Positions 24,932 through 38,513 are shown, counted from the first letter of the stretch. The stretch: 64,000 nt of DNA from Beta vulgaris subsp. vulgaris (GCF_026745355.1 NC_079209.1:14134894-14198893), one strand, 5' to 3'. Notes: generated by a model not told the origin, from the letters alone. A program made the numbers and translations.

Positions 24932-27270
24932 AATTGAGCATTCAGAGCAAGCTGATAGTAGGATAGCAACGCTTCCATTGCTTTTACTTCAAGATATATT
25001 CTCTCGTCTTCCTGCTGATACTCTTTTGAAACTTACCTATGTTTGCAAACCATGGAATCATATTGTCCATGACCCTGAGTTTGCTAAAATGCATCTCAAA
25101 TTTTCTGGAAGAAGCAACGATAACCTGTATTTCATTCTTAGAGAGCATGGGCTACATGTAATTAAATTCAACCTGCTAAACAAAGCAGTAGAGATCAAGC
25201 ATCCTCTTGTGTGCCCTGAAGGATGGACTGATATTTTAGGATCATGCAATGGTCTTCTCTGCTTATATAACCAAGATAAAGACCTTGCTATCTGGAACCC
25301 GCTGACAGGAAGGTGTCACAAATTACCTATTACAAACTTCCAGTCTCCAAAGGATTTTGATGGCTTCCACCATTTTATCCATGGATTTGGCTTTGATCCT
25401 AAAAGTGATGATTACAAAGTTGTCCGGGTTTTACAGTTTTACTGGTACTACCTTCCAAGTCATGGCTGTTTATATAATGAGTTTTCTGATTCTGAAGATG
25501 ATACCTTCGCTGGCTCTGAAGTTCAGGTTTACAGTTTGAAAACCAAAAGTTGGAGAAGGATCGAATGTTTCCCTTTCATCTTATGCTATCCTTGCTCTGG
25601 GGTCCTTGCAAATGGAGCATTACATTGGGTTGCACGGAAAAGACATAATGTGGATTCTACTTCTTATATCATTCTGGCTTTTGATCTTAGGTCAGAGAAA
25701 TGCAGAGTAGTGCCACAACCTAATTACGATGACATAAATTTCCACATGAGTTTATTTCTTTTAGGTGGTTCTCTTTGCATACTTTGCCATTATCCTAGAC
25801 ATGGTGTCGATATATGGGTGATGAAGAATTACGAGCTGCAATCTTGGTGTAGACTGATTTCCATTACTCAGCCGAAACCCATTGAGTTTTTCGAATATAT
25901 TAAGCCATTGGCTTTGTCGAAGAATGGTAGTGAAGTCCTTTTGGAACTAGACTATTCAAAGCTTGTCTGGTATAACTTGAAAAAGAAGACACTCAGGCAT
26001 GTCAACATCAATGGTCTTCCAAAATCCTTCGGTACAGAGCTATTTTCTATAAGTCTTCTTGATCCTGGCAATTTGATTCCAAGGGAAAAGAAACAATCAC
26101 ATCATAATGGCCCGGAGGTTACTAGGTTGCAACTTCAAGTGACTAGAAATTGTACGAGTAGCTCGTTGCTCATTCTTAGAGGGGAGAAGCTTCTCTCTTT
26201 AGATTTTCAGCGGCTTGATAAAGTTGTCGAAATTGATTACCAATCCTTCTCTTTTAAAGGATCGCCTGATATAGTCGGGTCTTCAAATGGGTTTGTCTGC
26301 TTGTACAAGGACAGGGAGTTTGTTTTATGGAACCCATGGACTAGCAAATATGATAGGCTACCTAATTGTCAGTTAAATGCTTCAGGTTCCTCACATTATT
26401 GCTCCATTCATGGATTTGGCTATGATCCTGATAAGAATGACTACAAAGTAGTTACTATTCTGGAGCATCACAAAAGCCTAAGAGTTGGTAGTGTTCACTC
26501 CGAAGTTCAGGTTTATAGCATGAAAATTAAATCTTGGGGAAAGATTCAAAAGTTTCCTTATGTTGTTTGTTATCCAAGTTCAGGTGTTCTTGCAAGTGGC
26601 GGATTGCATTGGTTGGCACGTCCAAATCCCGAATTGTATAGTAGCTCGAATTTGCTTATAGCTTTTGATCTTGGATCTGAGAAATGCAGGGTGGTGACAG
26701 GGTGGTGACACAGCCAAACTATGTTGATACAGATTTTCAAATGAGTTTGGGTCTATTAAGTGGTTGTCTTTGCTTGCTTTGTCATTACCCTAAGCAGAAT
26801 GTTGATTTCTGGGTGATGACTGATTATGGAACAGAGTCATGGACAAAACTTTTTTCCATCTCACAGAAGTTAATCAAGCAGTTTGAATACTTGAAGCCAT
26901 TGGGATATTCAGATGATGGAACTGAAGTTCTTTTGGAACAAGATAATGAAAGGCTTCTTTGGTACAACTTAGTGAGAAAGACGGTCAGATACCTTAACGT
27001 CCATGGTCTACCCAAGTCTTTTGAGACTGTGATGTCTTCGGCAAGTGTAGCTGACGCTGGTAATCTGCCAAAGACTTATCATGAGATCCATGAACAAGCA
27101 CCAAACACATCTCAGAATAGCAGGGATAATTTGAGGTATAATGTTCTTTTCTTATATTGTAAATTTTGATGTTGTTTTCTTTCCTTTTTTGCTGAGTTCT
27201 GATTTTGTTTGTACTTTTTAGGGGAGATTTGGATGGTTTTCTAGCAAAGGGATTTAAGCTAAAGCTTTGA
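24932..27270 (+). pseudogene. F-box protein with two FBA domains, 11-bp duplication breaks the frame
   Basis: The reading frame has no ATG before the F-box except one at 24921 inside the acceptor region, so the module most likely starts by splicing at 24932. Order: F-box (LPLLLLQDIFSRLPADTLLK, VCKPWNHIV), first FBA domain (ILGSCNGLLCLY, FIHGFGFDPKSDDYKVVRVL, GSEVQVYSLKTKSWRRI, NGALHWVAR), then a second FBA domain without F-box (IVGSSNGFVCLY, SIHGFGYDPDKNDYKVV, SEVQVYSMKIKSWGKI). At about 26688-26710 GGGTGGTGACA occurs twice in tandem. The extra 11 bases shift the frame to a stop at 26708, and the rest (QPNYVDTDFQMS...) continues in another frame. The final intron 27136-27221 joins AG|G to the last exon, GDLDGFLAKGFKLKL and stop at 27270. 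A double FBA layout is unusual. Confidence 0.75.
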
Positions 27271-28315
27271 TGGAGGACACAAGAAAATGGGTAAAAACTG
27301 ATACCAAGGTTAGAAATTATATCTGGTTGACTCATATCAAAGCAACTTTCACTTCTCAAATAAAACCAACCATGTCAAAATAATGGTAGAAACTGCCATT
27401 GTCTTTTTGGTGCTAATAGAAACTCTTTTCATTTGTTAGTTTCTATTCCCTGCATATATATTGTGTATCATGTAGGATGAGCTTGTATTCAGTCATACGA
27501 TCTGATTTTTTTATCGGACTACTTGACCTTTAAATTTTGTTCGTAATTTTGATATTTATTTTTATGCAACTATATGTGTGTTGAAGATTTTGTTACAGCT
27601 ATGTAGCTTTTAACCTACCTTTTGCAATTGTTATTGTTAGTTGTTTAACAAATTAACGGTATGATCCTCGACCATCTTTTCGAAGGATTTGATTTGCATT
27701 ATATATATTCCATACCAATTATCTTCTTTGATGCTAAGTTATCTACGCCTTTTTCTTAGGTTGCTGCTCAAAGAGTCCAGAAAAGCCTTTTTCTTATGTT
27801 GCTGCTCAAAGAGTCCAGAAAAGCTTTTTGAGGAACTGGAAAGATCTCTCGTGAAACAGGCCAAGTTCTTTGTCTCTTTAATTTTTTTTATCTTTGCGAA
27901 GGCTTTGAACAAAGATTTACTTAACTAAAGGTAGGTTTGCCGTTGATATTTTGCATTTATCTGTTCATAACTTCTATTATACAATATTAGTGAATGTGTT
28001 CTTATGCCATCGTTAAATCCATTTTGTGTGGACCCGGTTCACGTTAAAAATAGTGTGGACGAAGCCTAGACACGTGCCCCACTGGCTACTACAAACTAGT
28101 CACTCTCGCTTTCCGAAATTCGTGCAATATTCTCTCTCTTCAATAAGATTATCTCGCCCTAAAATTTTAACAAAAACAGTTGTTCAGAACAAACATACAC
28201 TATATCATTTAAAAATACACTATATCATTTCAAAATACATTATCATGTCAAACACTATAATGATTTATTATGATAATTTTGTGTAATATACAAATAAACT
28301 ACACTATAACATTTC
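27271..28315. other. Downstream of the F-box cluster, no further gene
   Basis: A 39-bp unit containing TTGCTGCTCAAAGAGTCCAG is duplicated in tandem at about 27748-27825, each copy preceded by a pyrimidine tract and TTCTTA(G/T). It may be 3' untranslated sequence. AATACACTATATCATTTC repeats begin near 28195. Confidence 0.5.
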
Positions 28316-28762
28316 AAAATACACTATATTATTTTTTATTTTATTTTTTTTGATTGGGAAATTAAGTCAGCCCAAGGACTAACCCCTACCAAGGCTACTA
28401 GCCTTGTAGGAACTACCAGCACATTGGCTGGTAAAGCATGCTAAGAAAATACCCCAACATAATGCTGGGAGTAAGGATCGAACCCCTGACCTCAAGGATC
28501 AGAGGGGAATGCTCTACCACATGAGCTATAGCTCCTCATCCTTAAAATACACTATATTATGTCAAAACACACTATATCATGCAACACTATCATGTCAAAA
28601 AACATAGCAAAACATCAAAATATACTATATCATTTCAAAATACACCATATCATGTCAATATACACTATAACATGCAATACTATCATGCAAAAAACTCAGC
28701 AAAACACTATGAATTTAAATACACTATATCATTTTAAAATATATTATATTATTTCAAAATAC

Positions 28763-28812
<50 letters not shown>
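28195..28812. repeat. Array of AAAATACACTATATCATTTC-type repeats, with AT run
   Basis: About 20-bp loose tandem units on both sides of the SINE. It ends in an AT dinucleotide run at 28764-28812. It produces a false Lys/His/Ile-rich frame. Confidence 0.75.
28333..28543 (-). mobile_element. tRNA-derived SINE
   Basis: On the minus strand the head reads GAGGAGCTATAGCTCATGTG with RNA polymerase III box A (TAGCTCATGTGG, 28528-28517) and box B (GGTTCGATCC, 28484-28475), about 33 bases apart as in tRNA genes. A body follows, then an A-rich tail at 28352-28333. Identical 17-base flanks (AAAATACACTATATTAT at 28316-28332 and 28544-28560) look like the target duplication, though the surrounding repeat contains similar strings. 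The head resembles a tRNA but lacks a foldable anticodon arm and acceptor pair, so it is not a tRNA gene. SINEs need the reverse transcriptase of a LINE, none of which is in the window. Confidence 0.85.
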
Positions 28813-28814
<2 letters not shown>

Positions 28815-29161
28815 ATAGGAACTATATTATTTTAAAAATACACTAGCAGGAGAGTGAAGTTATCAAAGAAGAGAGAAGTTATCAGGAGAGAGAAAAGAGC
28901 GGAAGATTGAACGCGGCAAAAACGGAAAGTTGTAATAATTAAAACTCACGTGAGATGAATAAGGTATACACTAAGTTAGTGTGCACCAAGTTCATATTAG
29001 TTTTTTACCTTAGCTAGTTGATTCGATATGTTGGTTAAAAGACACTTGCTTTCAACTTTGTTTTAATTTAAAAAGAAATCCCAGCTCTAAAAATCTAAAT
29101 AATTGCAATCTACAATCAGGTCCATGCCTATGCCTGCGATTGTTCTCTTTTTCCACTCTTT

Positions 29162-29424
29162 GGGGTCGTTTGGTTCGTTATTTTTGGGTTTCAAGAAACG
29201 GAATCAATTACCGATTCTCTTTCTTCTTGTTTGGTTCAACTCCACATCAATTCCTTACCCTTCATTTCCATTACTTGGCTTGAACTTGAAGGTAATGGTT
29301 ACCCTTCATTTACATTACTTGGCTTGAACCAAGCACTCAATAAAGGTAACCATTTTTGTTACCATTCCCCTCCTCTATTTGTATCCATTCCCTTTCCATT
29401 TCATATATTGAACCAAACGACCCC
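29162..29424. mobile_element. Small MITE with GGGGTCGTTTGGTTC ends
   Basis: Starts GGGGTCGTTTGGTTC and ends GAACCAAACGACCCC, a perfect 15-base inverted repeat, 263 bp in total. The ends resemble Tourist/PIF-type MITEs. The flanks are TTT on both sides, so a 3-bp target duplication is possible. An internal direct repeat of about 45 bp (TTACCCTTCATTT..) is present. No coding capacity. Confidence 0.75.
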
Positions 29425-30602
29425 TTTATGTTGTCATGAGTTGCTGTATTTCTATTTTATTTTATTTTATTATATTTTGAATGTCAATATATAGCTGAAA
29501 GAAAAAGAATCTCATTTCGAACGAGTTTTTGGCCTTTCTTTTTTCACCTCTAAAAATTATGCTGAAAAATGTGGACGGATTCTTAAACATGGCCTTATTG
29601 GTAGTCTTGGTAGTTGGTACCAAAGAGTTTCAACTCAATTACCCTTTTTTCACACTAAATTTAAACTCCAACTTTACTTCCAAGGCAAATTTGTTGTTAA
29701 CTATCTTATATATTGAACTTTTAATGGGAACTGACTCATAAAAAACACAAAATTTTGGATGTTACTCTATAATTTTTGGTGTAACAACCTACAAACCATC
29801 ATAATTTTCGCAATTTGGTGTTTGTATAGGCCTGGATTGTGGTTCCTATTGTTGATTTCTAGAAATAGTTTCTAAATAATAAAAAATCATATTTTTGTGT
29901 TCAACAAAAAATAATAACGCAATATTTTTTTATAATGTTGGTAAGATGAATGACCCTACTAAACTGACACCTCACACAGATATAATCAGTCAGATTTCGC
30001 GTATTAATGAGATTGTAGATAATACCAATTTATATTTTAAAAGTTATTATTCAGTAAAACATGCTGCTTTAGAAAGATAACAAAATCTTACATTGTACCG
30101 CAATTTTTTTTGGGGTCCCCTTTCGAGAGCACCTTGTTAAGAAGAAAGTTATTTGAGTTACCTTGTATATATGGTCACTCAACCAGAGACCTAACAAGTC
30201 CCAAATCTCTACTCACAATAATATTAAAATTTGCTTCCACTAAAATTTGAAACTTGGTATCTCATGTGGGAGATAGGAAGTCATACCATTGGGACAAAGA
30301 ATCCTTAGACGTATAGCAACTTGTGGTATTGGCAAGCACAAAGGAATTTAAATGTGCATACTTTATATACTATAAGTCTTTAATTTTCCCTCTCTATTAT
30401 CTAATATTTTTACCATTTACATATGACAAAAATTGAGTATATATTTATTACATTAGATTTTTATGAGAGGGGGGGGGGGGGAGGGGGGCTTTAACAATTT
30501 GTTTAGAGAGTAGTTGTAGTTTTATTTCTCGATAACTTAATGATTATAGTACTATATTTGTTCGATAATATACTAATTATTTGTTTTTCTCAAAGTTATG
30601 TA
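29425..30602. other. No gene seen
   Basis: AT-rich. It holds a G homopolymer interrupted by one A at 30469-30488. Short frames at 29529 and 29895 show no recognised motif. Confidence 0.5.
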
Positions 30603-32979
30603 CTTGCTCCGTCCTGTAATATAGTGCTCACATTTCATTTTGGGTGTTTCAAAATATTGTGTCTATTTTATTTTTTGATCAATTTGTTGGACTAAATTAT
30701 CTTTAATTTTCTAGACAAAGTGTAACACCCCGTAATTTTAACCCTTTATTTTTGGTGTTTGTTTATATTAAAATGATATTTTTTGTAAAAATAAATAATT
30801 TATTATTTAAATTATTTTGGAACGTGTTGTGAAAATGTGTATACATTTTTATATGTTGTGATATATTTATATATATTTATTTTAAGTTGTTAGATACTTA
30901 TTTTAAGTTGTTATATTAGTTTCGTTATTTATTTAGGCGTTTAGGATTCAGTTTTGTCGCATAGCGTTTTTGTAACGTTGTTGGATCGACTTGGGTGATG
31001 AAATGTTGCATCACATATGGCGTGTCATGCTGGCCAAAAATCAGCAATTATGGAGTGGAGGATGAAGAGTTTTGGTGCTTATTAAGCTAACCTTTGAATC
31101 TCTTGTAACCGCTCATTTAATCCCTCATTATCATTCTCCTAAACTCTTCATTTTTCCTTGACATAAAATTCTGATTTTTATTAAGAGAAGTTCAGCATCA
31201 TTCTCATTTAACCCACACCGTTTTCAAGAAAAGAGAGAGAGAAAAGGAAGAGGAAAAGAATAGAAACGTTCAACCCGATTTTTCCTGTCACACCTTCACA
31301 AAAATAACCGTAGCCGGAGATCTAACCATTGGATCGTCTTCAATTTTGGACAGATATAACATCTTGCTCTTAACTTTTACTGGAGCGATTTAGAATCCGA
31401 GCTTTTGATCACTGGAAATCATGGTCGGAACAGAGCAGTGCGAAATAAGAGTTTTCAACGCTCAAGAAGAAAATGCCTAGTGACTTGTTGCTACAATTAT
31501 CGTTCATGGAGGAATTGGATTGCTCGCATATTTTTTTCTAATCCCTTTAGACTCAGCTCTCCTCCCGACATTCCAGGTAACTAGCGTTATTCTAGTTCGA
31601 TAGGGAATAGATTTTGAATTTAGGGTGTTAGAATCGCGTTAGAGAACTTAGGTACATGCTAGGTGGAACTTAGGTGATTGTATGCTTATCGTTTAACGTA
31701 GTATCATGATTAGGATGTTGTTTTGTGGTCTTTTTTCATGTATTGAGCATGTTGTTGTGATCACGTTGTTGGTTTTGCTAGTTGGTTGTTGTTAAGTTTG
31801 ATGCTGGTTATTGTGATGGTTTTGGTGTAGCATGATTTTGTGTTTGTTAGGGAAATTGAGGAATTGTTGGGATTTGATGATTAGTCTCATGCTAGGGTGT
31901 TTGTTTGGTTGTGTTAGATGTGAAATGGTTTTGGGTTGGATGCTTGAGATTGAACGTATGCTTTGTGGACGAAGCAAGGGCGTACGAGCACAGCCCGCAA
32001 GCCGCGAGCAGTGATCGCTCACGACCCGCGACGCCCATGGTCGCACCTCGCGACAAGGGACTGCCCTCCTTGGTTGTGTTTTGTTGATTAATTTCCCTTT
32101 GAGCTTACAACATGTTTATATGTTGGGTGTTTGGTTTATGCATGTATGTTAAGCATGTTTGAGTACGTTGGGGTTGGTTTGAGTTATTATATTAAGGGTA
32201 TGTACCCTACTTTGTTGGGTAGCCTATGGTTGTTTGGTTTGGAGTGTGTTGAGGACCTATACCTTGTCGCGTATACTCACGTTTGAACCTTGTTGGTTAG
32301 TTGGATTTGCTTTGCTTGTATACCTTGTCGTGTATACATTTGAAGGTTGGTTAGATGGATTTTGTGTATACCTTGTTGTGTATACCCATGTTTGAGCGTT
32401 GTTGGATTCCTTTGTATACCTTGTCGTGTATACGTTATGTCTAGAGATGGAAATATCCAGTGGATGATCCGACCACCCGCTCCACCCGCACTATTAAACG
32501 GATGGAAAACCCGGTTTAAACGGATGATAGCCGGGTGACGGATAACCGGGTGACGGAATCGGGTCGGGTTCGGGTGATATTTTTTCATCCATCACCCGTT
32601 TACCACCCGACCCATCACCCGTTTAAAGTTAAATATATATTTTTGTTATTTTGGGGTCATTTAGTCCACTTACTCCAGTACTCCACTAAGGCCCAAAGAC
32701 CCCAAACAAAGCAATTAAACTTTAACCTAGGGCGCAGCTTCTCGCAGACCCTCACTGAGTCTCAACTCTCAACTCAAGCAAGTTCTCAGTGCTCACCATT
32801 ACCATACTGCCGCCTGCCGGACTGCCTTACTGCCGGACTGCCATAGCTTCACCGGAGGATTCTTCTCAACTCAAGTAAGATTATAAACTCAAATTCAGTT
32901 TTTTTTTTTTAATTCAAATTTTAATCCTCGTCAAAATTTGTGTTCTCTTCTGATATGCATTTTCTTAAGGGGGAGTTAG

Positions 32980-33315
32980 GAGTTAGGAGTTTAACTTTTT
33001 GTGTCAAAATTTCTGATATGTAACAAAAAGATGCTCTAAAAAGATTAGGAGTTAGGAGAACACAAAAAGATTAGGAGTCAAATTTTGTGTTCTCGGCAAA
33101 CTCCTAACTTCTGGATTAAAACCCTTTACTCCTAACTTCTGGCAAACTATTTGTGTTCTCTTCTGATTAGGAGTTAGGAATGACACAAAAAGATTATGAG
33201 TCAAATTTTGTGTTCTCGGCAAACTCCTAATCTTTTTGTGTTCTCGACAAACTCCTAATCTTTCTGATATCCTAACCATTTATCTTTTTGTGTCAAAATT
33301 TGATTAGGAGTTAGG
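32980..33315. repeat. Interspersed inverted repeats upstream of the hAT transposase
   Basis: GATTAGGAGTTAGGAG and AACACAAAAAGATTAGGAGT recur with their complements (ACTCCTAATCTTTTTGTGTT), giving several possible hairpins just before the coding start at 33366. Confidence 0.75.
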
Positions 33316-34214
33316 AGTTTGCTTGATTTTTAATTGGATTGTTATGTGAATTGTGATGTAGATAAATGGGAAATGATGGTAATGAATCTGGATATGATTC
33401 ATCATGTCCTCCTTCAACACCTTCTAGTGTTTCTCCTTCCCCCACACCAAATATGCAAGCTCCACCACCTCCTCCCTCGAAATGTCGACCACCCTTGCAC
33501 CCATCTTCATCACAAAGAAAGGCTTTTGAACTGAAAACACCATCTCGGATTGGTGAAGACACTGAAAGTGACCCAAGTCAGGGAGTTTCGGGGTCTCGTA
33601 AAAGTAGAAAACGCACATCTCCTGTGTGGGATCATTTTAATCCATTTGATGTGGATGGAGAAGCAAAGGCACAATGTATTCACTGTGACAAGATATTGTC
33701 GGCCAACACCACTAACGGGACTTCCCACCTTAAGGATCACTTGACTCGAAGATGCTCTAAAAAGAACTTGAAGGTTGATATCCGCCAAAAGCTATTGAAT
33801 GTTAGCCGAAAATCTAATGGAACATGTTCTATTGGTGCAACTAATTTTAACCAAGAAGTGTCTAGGAAGGAGTTGGCTAATATGGTCATCATGCATGAGT
33901 ACCCGTTGGCTATTGTGGATCATGTTGGTTTTAGAAGATTTGTAAGTAGCTTGAATCCAAGCTTCAAGATCATATCACGTCCTACCTTGAGATCTGATAT
34001 AATGAAGATGTTTGCAAGTGAGAAGGGAGGGTTAAAAAAGCTATTGAAAAATGCGGAATCTAAAATTGCAATAACAATGGACATGTGGACTGCTTCAAAT
34101 CAGAAAAAGGGGTACATGGCTGTTACCACACATTATATATATCAATATTGGGTTTTACGTAACAAAACTCTGAGGTATACTTCATTCCTTGCTGTTTTTT
34201 TGTTCTGAACTTTT

Positions 34215-34545
34215 AATACTTCTATTTTTCTGTTTTAATAATGCTGTTTTGCTACTTTAATGCTGCTATTGTTACTGTTTTAGAGCTATTGTTGCAGTTT
34301 TTTTTGTTACAATGCTTCTGTTTTTCTGTTGTAATGCTGCTGTAGTGCTGTTTTTGCTATTTTAATGCTGCTGTTGTTGCTGATTTAGAGCTATTTTTGC
34401 TGTTTTTTTTGTTACAATGCTGCTGTTTTTCTATTGTAATGCTGTTGTAGTGTTGTTTTTGCTATTTTAATGCTGTTGTTGTTGCTGTTTTAGAGCTGTT
34501 TTTGCTGTTTTTTGTTACAATGATGCTATTTTTCTGTTTTAAACT
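34215..34545. repeat. 105-bp tandem repeat in the hAT transposase intron
   Basis: TTAGAGCT recurs at 34280, 34385 and 34490, a period of 105. Units are made of TGCTGTT and TTTAATGCTGCTG strings. The repeat stays inside the intron 34175-34653. Confidence 0.85.
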
Positions 34546-35959
34546 TTTAATACTCCTATTTTTGGGCTTTAATGCAACTGTTTTGCTATGTTAATGCTAC
34601 TGTTTGTCTCTTTTGATGCTACTTGTCTGAGTGATATTTTTTTAATGAAATAGGTTTGCTTATGTACCTTGTCCACACACACAAAAGACTCACTAGCGCA
34701 AGTTCTCCTGGATACATTGAATATTTATAATATTGCTGAAAAGATTTCATCTGTGGCAGTTGATAACTGTACTACAAATGATGCTATGATGGATGTTTTG
34801 AAACTAAGGCTTAGTGAAGATTCTTTGATTTTAAATGGTAGATTTGTGCATATGAGATGTAGTGCACATATCTTGAATCTAATTGTGCAAGATGGATTAG
34901 ATGTCATTGGTGAAGGGATTGAAAGAGTTCGAGATTGTGTTGCTTTTTGGTCAGGAACCCCTAAAAGAAGAGAGATTTTTGCAAACAAAGTGAAATCTAT
35001 GAAAGGTGAGGAAGGTAGACAACTAGTACTTGATTGTAAAACTAGATGGAACTCAACCTATTTGATGTTGCAATATGTTTTACCTTACAAAGATGTGTTT
35101 GCAAGTATTAAGCGTCAAACTCCTAGGTTGAAATTCACACTCCCCACCAATCAAGATTGGGAATTTGTGTTCACTTGTTTGCGGAAAACTGAAAAGATTT
35201 CACAAAGTGACTGAGTTATTTTCGGGGAGAAAGTATCCAACTTCCAACTTGTTTTTTCGTCAAATTTGTGAAAAAACTTGCATTGACATCATGGTTGGCA
35301 AGTGACGTACAAGTTATTAAGGATATGGCACAAAAAATGGTTGATAAATTTGATAAGTATTGGAGTAATATTAATGAACTTTTAGCTATTGCTGCCATTT
35401 TAGATCCTAGAAATAAGTTGGAATGTGTTGAATTTTATTTCAATGAAATTTATGGGGATGAGGCTGACTTTGAAATTCAGAGGGTGAAAAACTCTCTGTA
35501 TGACCTCTTATATGAGTATCAAGATAAAGTGTATGCAAATGACTCTCATTCTTGGGCTGATGGTAGTGGGAATCAATCTGCATTTGATGGTATGAATGTT
35601 GGTGGAGATGAGGGAGATGATAAGTGGAGTAAAATGAAGAAAACAAAAAAGAGGAAGGTTAATGTGAAGTCAGAATTGGACCATTATTTAGAGGAAGATG
35701 CCTTGCCGGAGAGTGGTGGATTTGAAATCTTGAGGTACTGGAATATAGAGCTAAAATATCCAACATTACAAAAGATTGCTAAAGACTTATTAGCAATTCC
35801 AGCATCTACTGTCGCATCGGAGAGCGCATTTAGTATGGGAGGAAGATTTATTAGCCCTCATCGTTCCCGACTTGCAGCTAATACAGTGGAAGCTTTAATG
35901 TGTATGCAAAATTGGATACTTGGAGAGTACTCATGTAACATTTTATTCTTTTAATGTTT

Positions 35960-38513
35960 TGTAACACCCCGATAATTCTCTCTTTCTAGAAAATACTTTA
36001 TAATATAAAACTTAGAGAATTACCCAGGCATTATCGCCCGTGTGAAAACGTTTCGGCTTACTCAGAATTTTGCAGCGGAAAACTTAATAAACAAAACCAA
36101 CTTTATTGAACTTATGAAATAAGAGTCAAACAATGTTTGAACTGAAACACACCAACTCAAAGCTAAAGTCTGGAAATATAAACTCCTAGAAACAACTTAA
36201 ATACTACTATCACAAAAGCCTCTCCATTCCAGATTCCCCAATGTATGCATCTTCGAACCTGTAATGTCAATGCTTTATTGACTCTGCTCCCCGAAGGATC
36301 ACCACAGGATCAATAGGCAAAGCCATGATCACAAACACAGACAAGCACGTAATCAGCAAAGCTGAGTACTACATATCAGACAAAAATAATCCTAAACATG
36401 ATACTACACAAAAATTTGCAGGGATAAATAATAACATAAATAAGTAATACTCTGCAGACGACTTTTACTGAACTAAACTTAAATTAGCTTTTTATCACTT
36501 TAATGGAATAGTTATTAGACGAGTTGTCCTGCCATTAAAAAATGAAATGGGGGCGCGACTCCGCATTTCAGAGTAACCTGCGATATCGAGGAACCTTTGA
36601 ATAAAAAGGGATGGTGATCAACCCATTCCTAGAAAAGCTATGGCACGCTCACCATAACCCCAACCCTTATGTCCAACTCTAGACGTGCACCAGTCTAAAG
36701 TCTATAACTTATTCTCGTTTCACTTTACGTTGCATTCATTTTAATATTTGTGTTGACACCATAACAACCAAATAACACACAATTCGCAATCACATAATCA
36801 TAACAAATTCTTTTTATCTTTGGATTAACAAGTGTTCACAACTTATCAATCAAGACTCCTTTTATTTCCTTTTTATCCTTTGTTGAACCCAGCCAACAGA
36901 AATCCGTACCTTTACATAGGTATAATCCATACTTACCAAATAAGATCCACGGTTCTTATAAGATAAATAAATAATCTCCAAGAATCTATGTAACACATGA
37001 TTCCAACTTACTTAAATTAATCCACTTACGAATTAATACCAAACTGAACTTATTGCTTGCATCAAACTTCCATACAAACAATTCATACACATACATATTC
37101 TCAATCTACATGTAGCACACAGGCAAGTAACATGTAAAGTAATTATAGTAAATCATATACATGACAACAAGGTCCTATACATGATACTAATAAATAAAAA
37201 TCATCCCTAAGGCATGTTCTAAACCATTTAGCACGTAGACTATGTACGTACCTTTATATACTAGCCTGTAGGCCACTTTTAAAACGTTAAAAGTCTCCTA
37301 CGAAAGCTTCTCCGCCTAAAAATTAATATAAACTAAAATCAATACTCTTAATTAAAAATACGGCAACTTTAAAATATTTAAAATCCCATTTAAATATATT
37401 CAAAAGCTTAGTTTAGTATCAAAACTTCAATAACTTTTAATTCCTAGCATAGTACTACAATACTAGTAGTTAAAAATCTTAAAACTCCATTAATAAAACT
37501 CTTTCTAAAATTCCAGCAACTTTTAAAATCATAAAACCTTCTTTAAACGTATATAAACATGTTTAAAATAATAATCTAAATCAATCTCATAGTATCTAAT
37601 ATGCTACTATGGTTTTATAGTAATTAAAACTCTAAAAATCCATGCTTTAATGATTAAAACTTCAATCTAAAAATAATAACAAATCGAAAATATTAATATT
37701 CAATATATAATATATATGAAGTCAATATATAAGAAAACGAGGAAAAGAATCAAAAAGGAAAACGGAGAAAAATAGAGAAATACCGAAATCGCGAGTGAAA
37801 TATGGCAGCAGAATTGCGAAACTTGCATAGGCCATAACTGATAGAATATGAATCGGAATTGAGTGATTCTTGAGCCTAAATTCAATAACTTTTCGAGATC
37901 TACAACTTTCAAGAAGGAAGTTTTGGCTAAAAATAAACGGAACTATGAGAAATCTGGCCAATCAGATTCGGGTGAGAGAAAAAAACGAGTGAAGGGAAGA
38001 AAAGAAAATGTCGAGTGAGAGAGAGACTCAAAGTCACGTGCAAGTGAGGAGAGAGAAAATAAGGTGTAGGGCAAAAATTCGGGTTTTAGGATATTTTAAT
38101 AGGCTAATCCTATTGGGCTTAGGAAAAAGGAAGAATTCAATAATTAAAACAATAGGCTAATCCTATTGGGCTTAGGAAAAGGAATTCAATAATTAAAACT
38201 TTTGATGACTAACAAGATGGGCTTGTTAGGACTTTAGTCATCAAATTATCCTTTCCCTTTTTATTTCTTTTGGGCTTTCGATTCCATTAAGTTTCTTTTC
38301 AAATATACTTTTAATAATTAAACTCTTATTTAAACACACTTAATTAAAATATTACAAACTTTATTAAGCTTAGAAAAATATTTTAGTTGACTTTTAAAAT
38401 AGTCAACCCTTTTTAAAAGTCAAATCATTTTCCAAACTCATTTGGATTTAATATATATTACATAAATAACTTAATATATTTATGAAAATCCTTTAAAAAT
38501 GTGGGGGATTACA
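35960..38513 (-). repeat. 3' LTR of the chromovirus
   Basis: 2554 bp. Contains an internal tandem duplication around CTAATCCTATTGGGCTTAGG at about 38100-38200. Confidence 0.92.

Noticed and set aside
28475..28528. tRNA gene
   Set aside because: Boxes A and B are present but there is no matching acceptor stem, and a body with A-rich tail follows. It is a SINE head.
37700..37961. Hydrophobic short frames in the LTR (also at 45987-46374)
   Set aside because: Present in both LTR copies with differing frames. No conserved protein.
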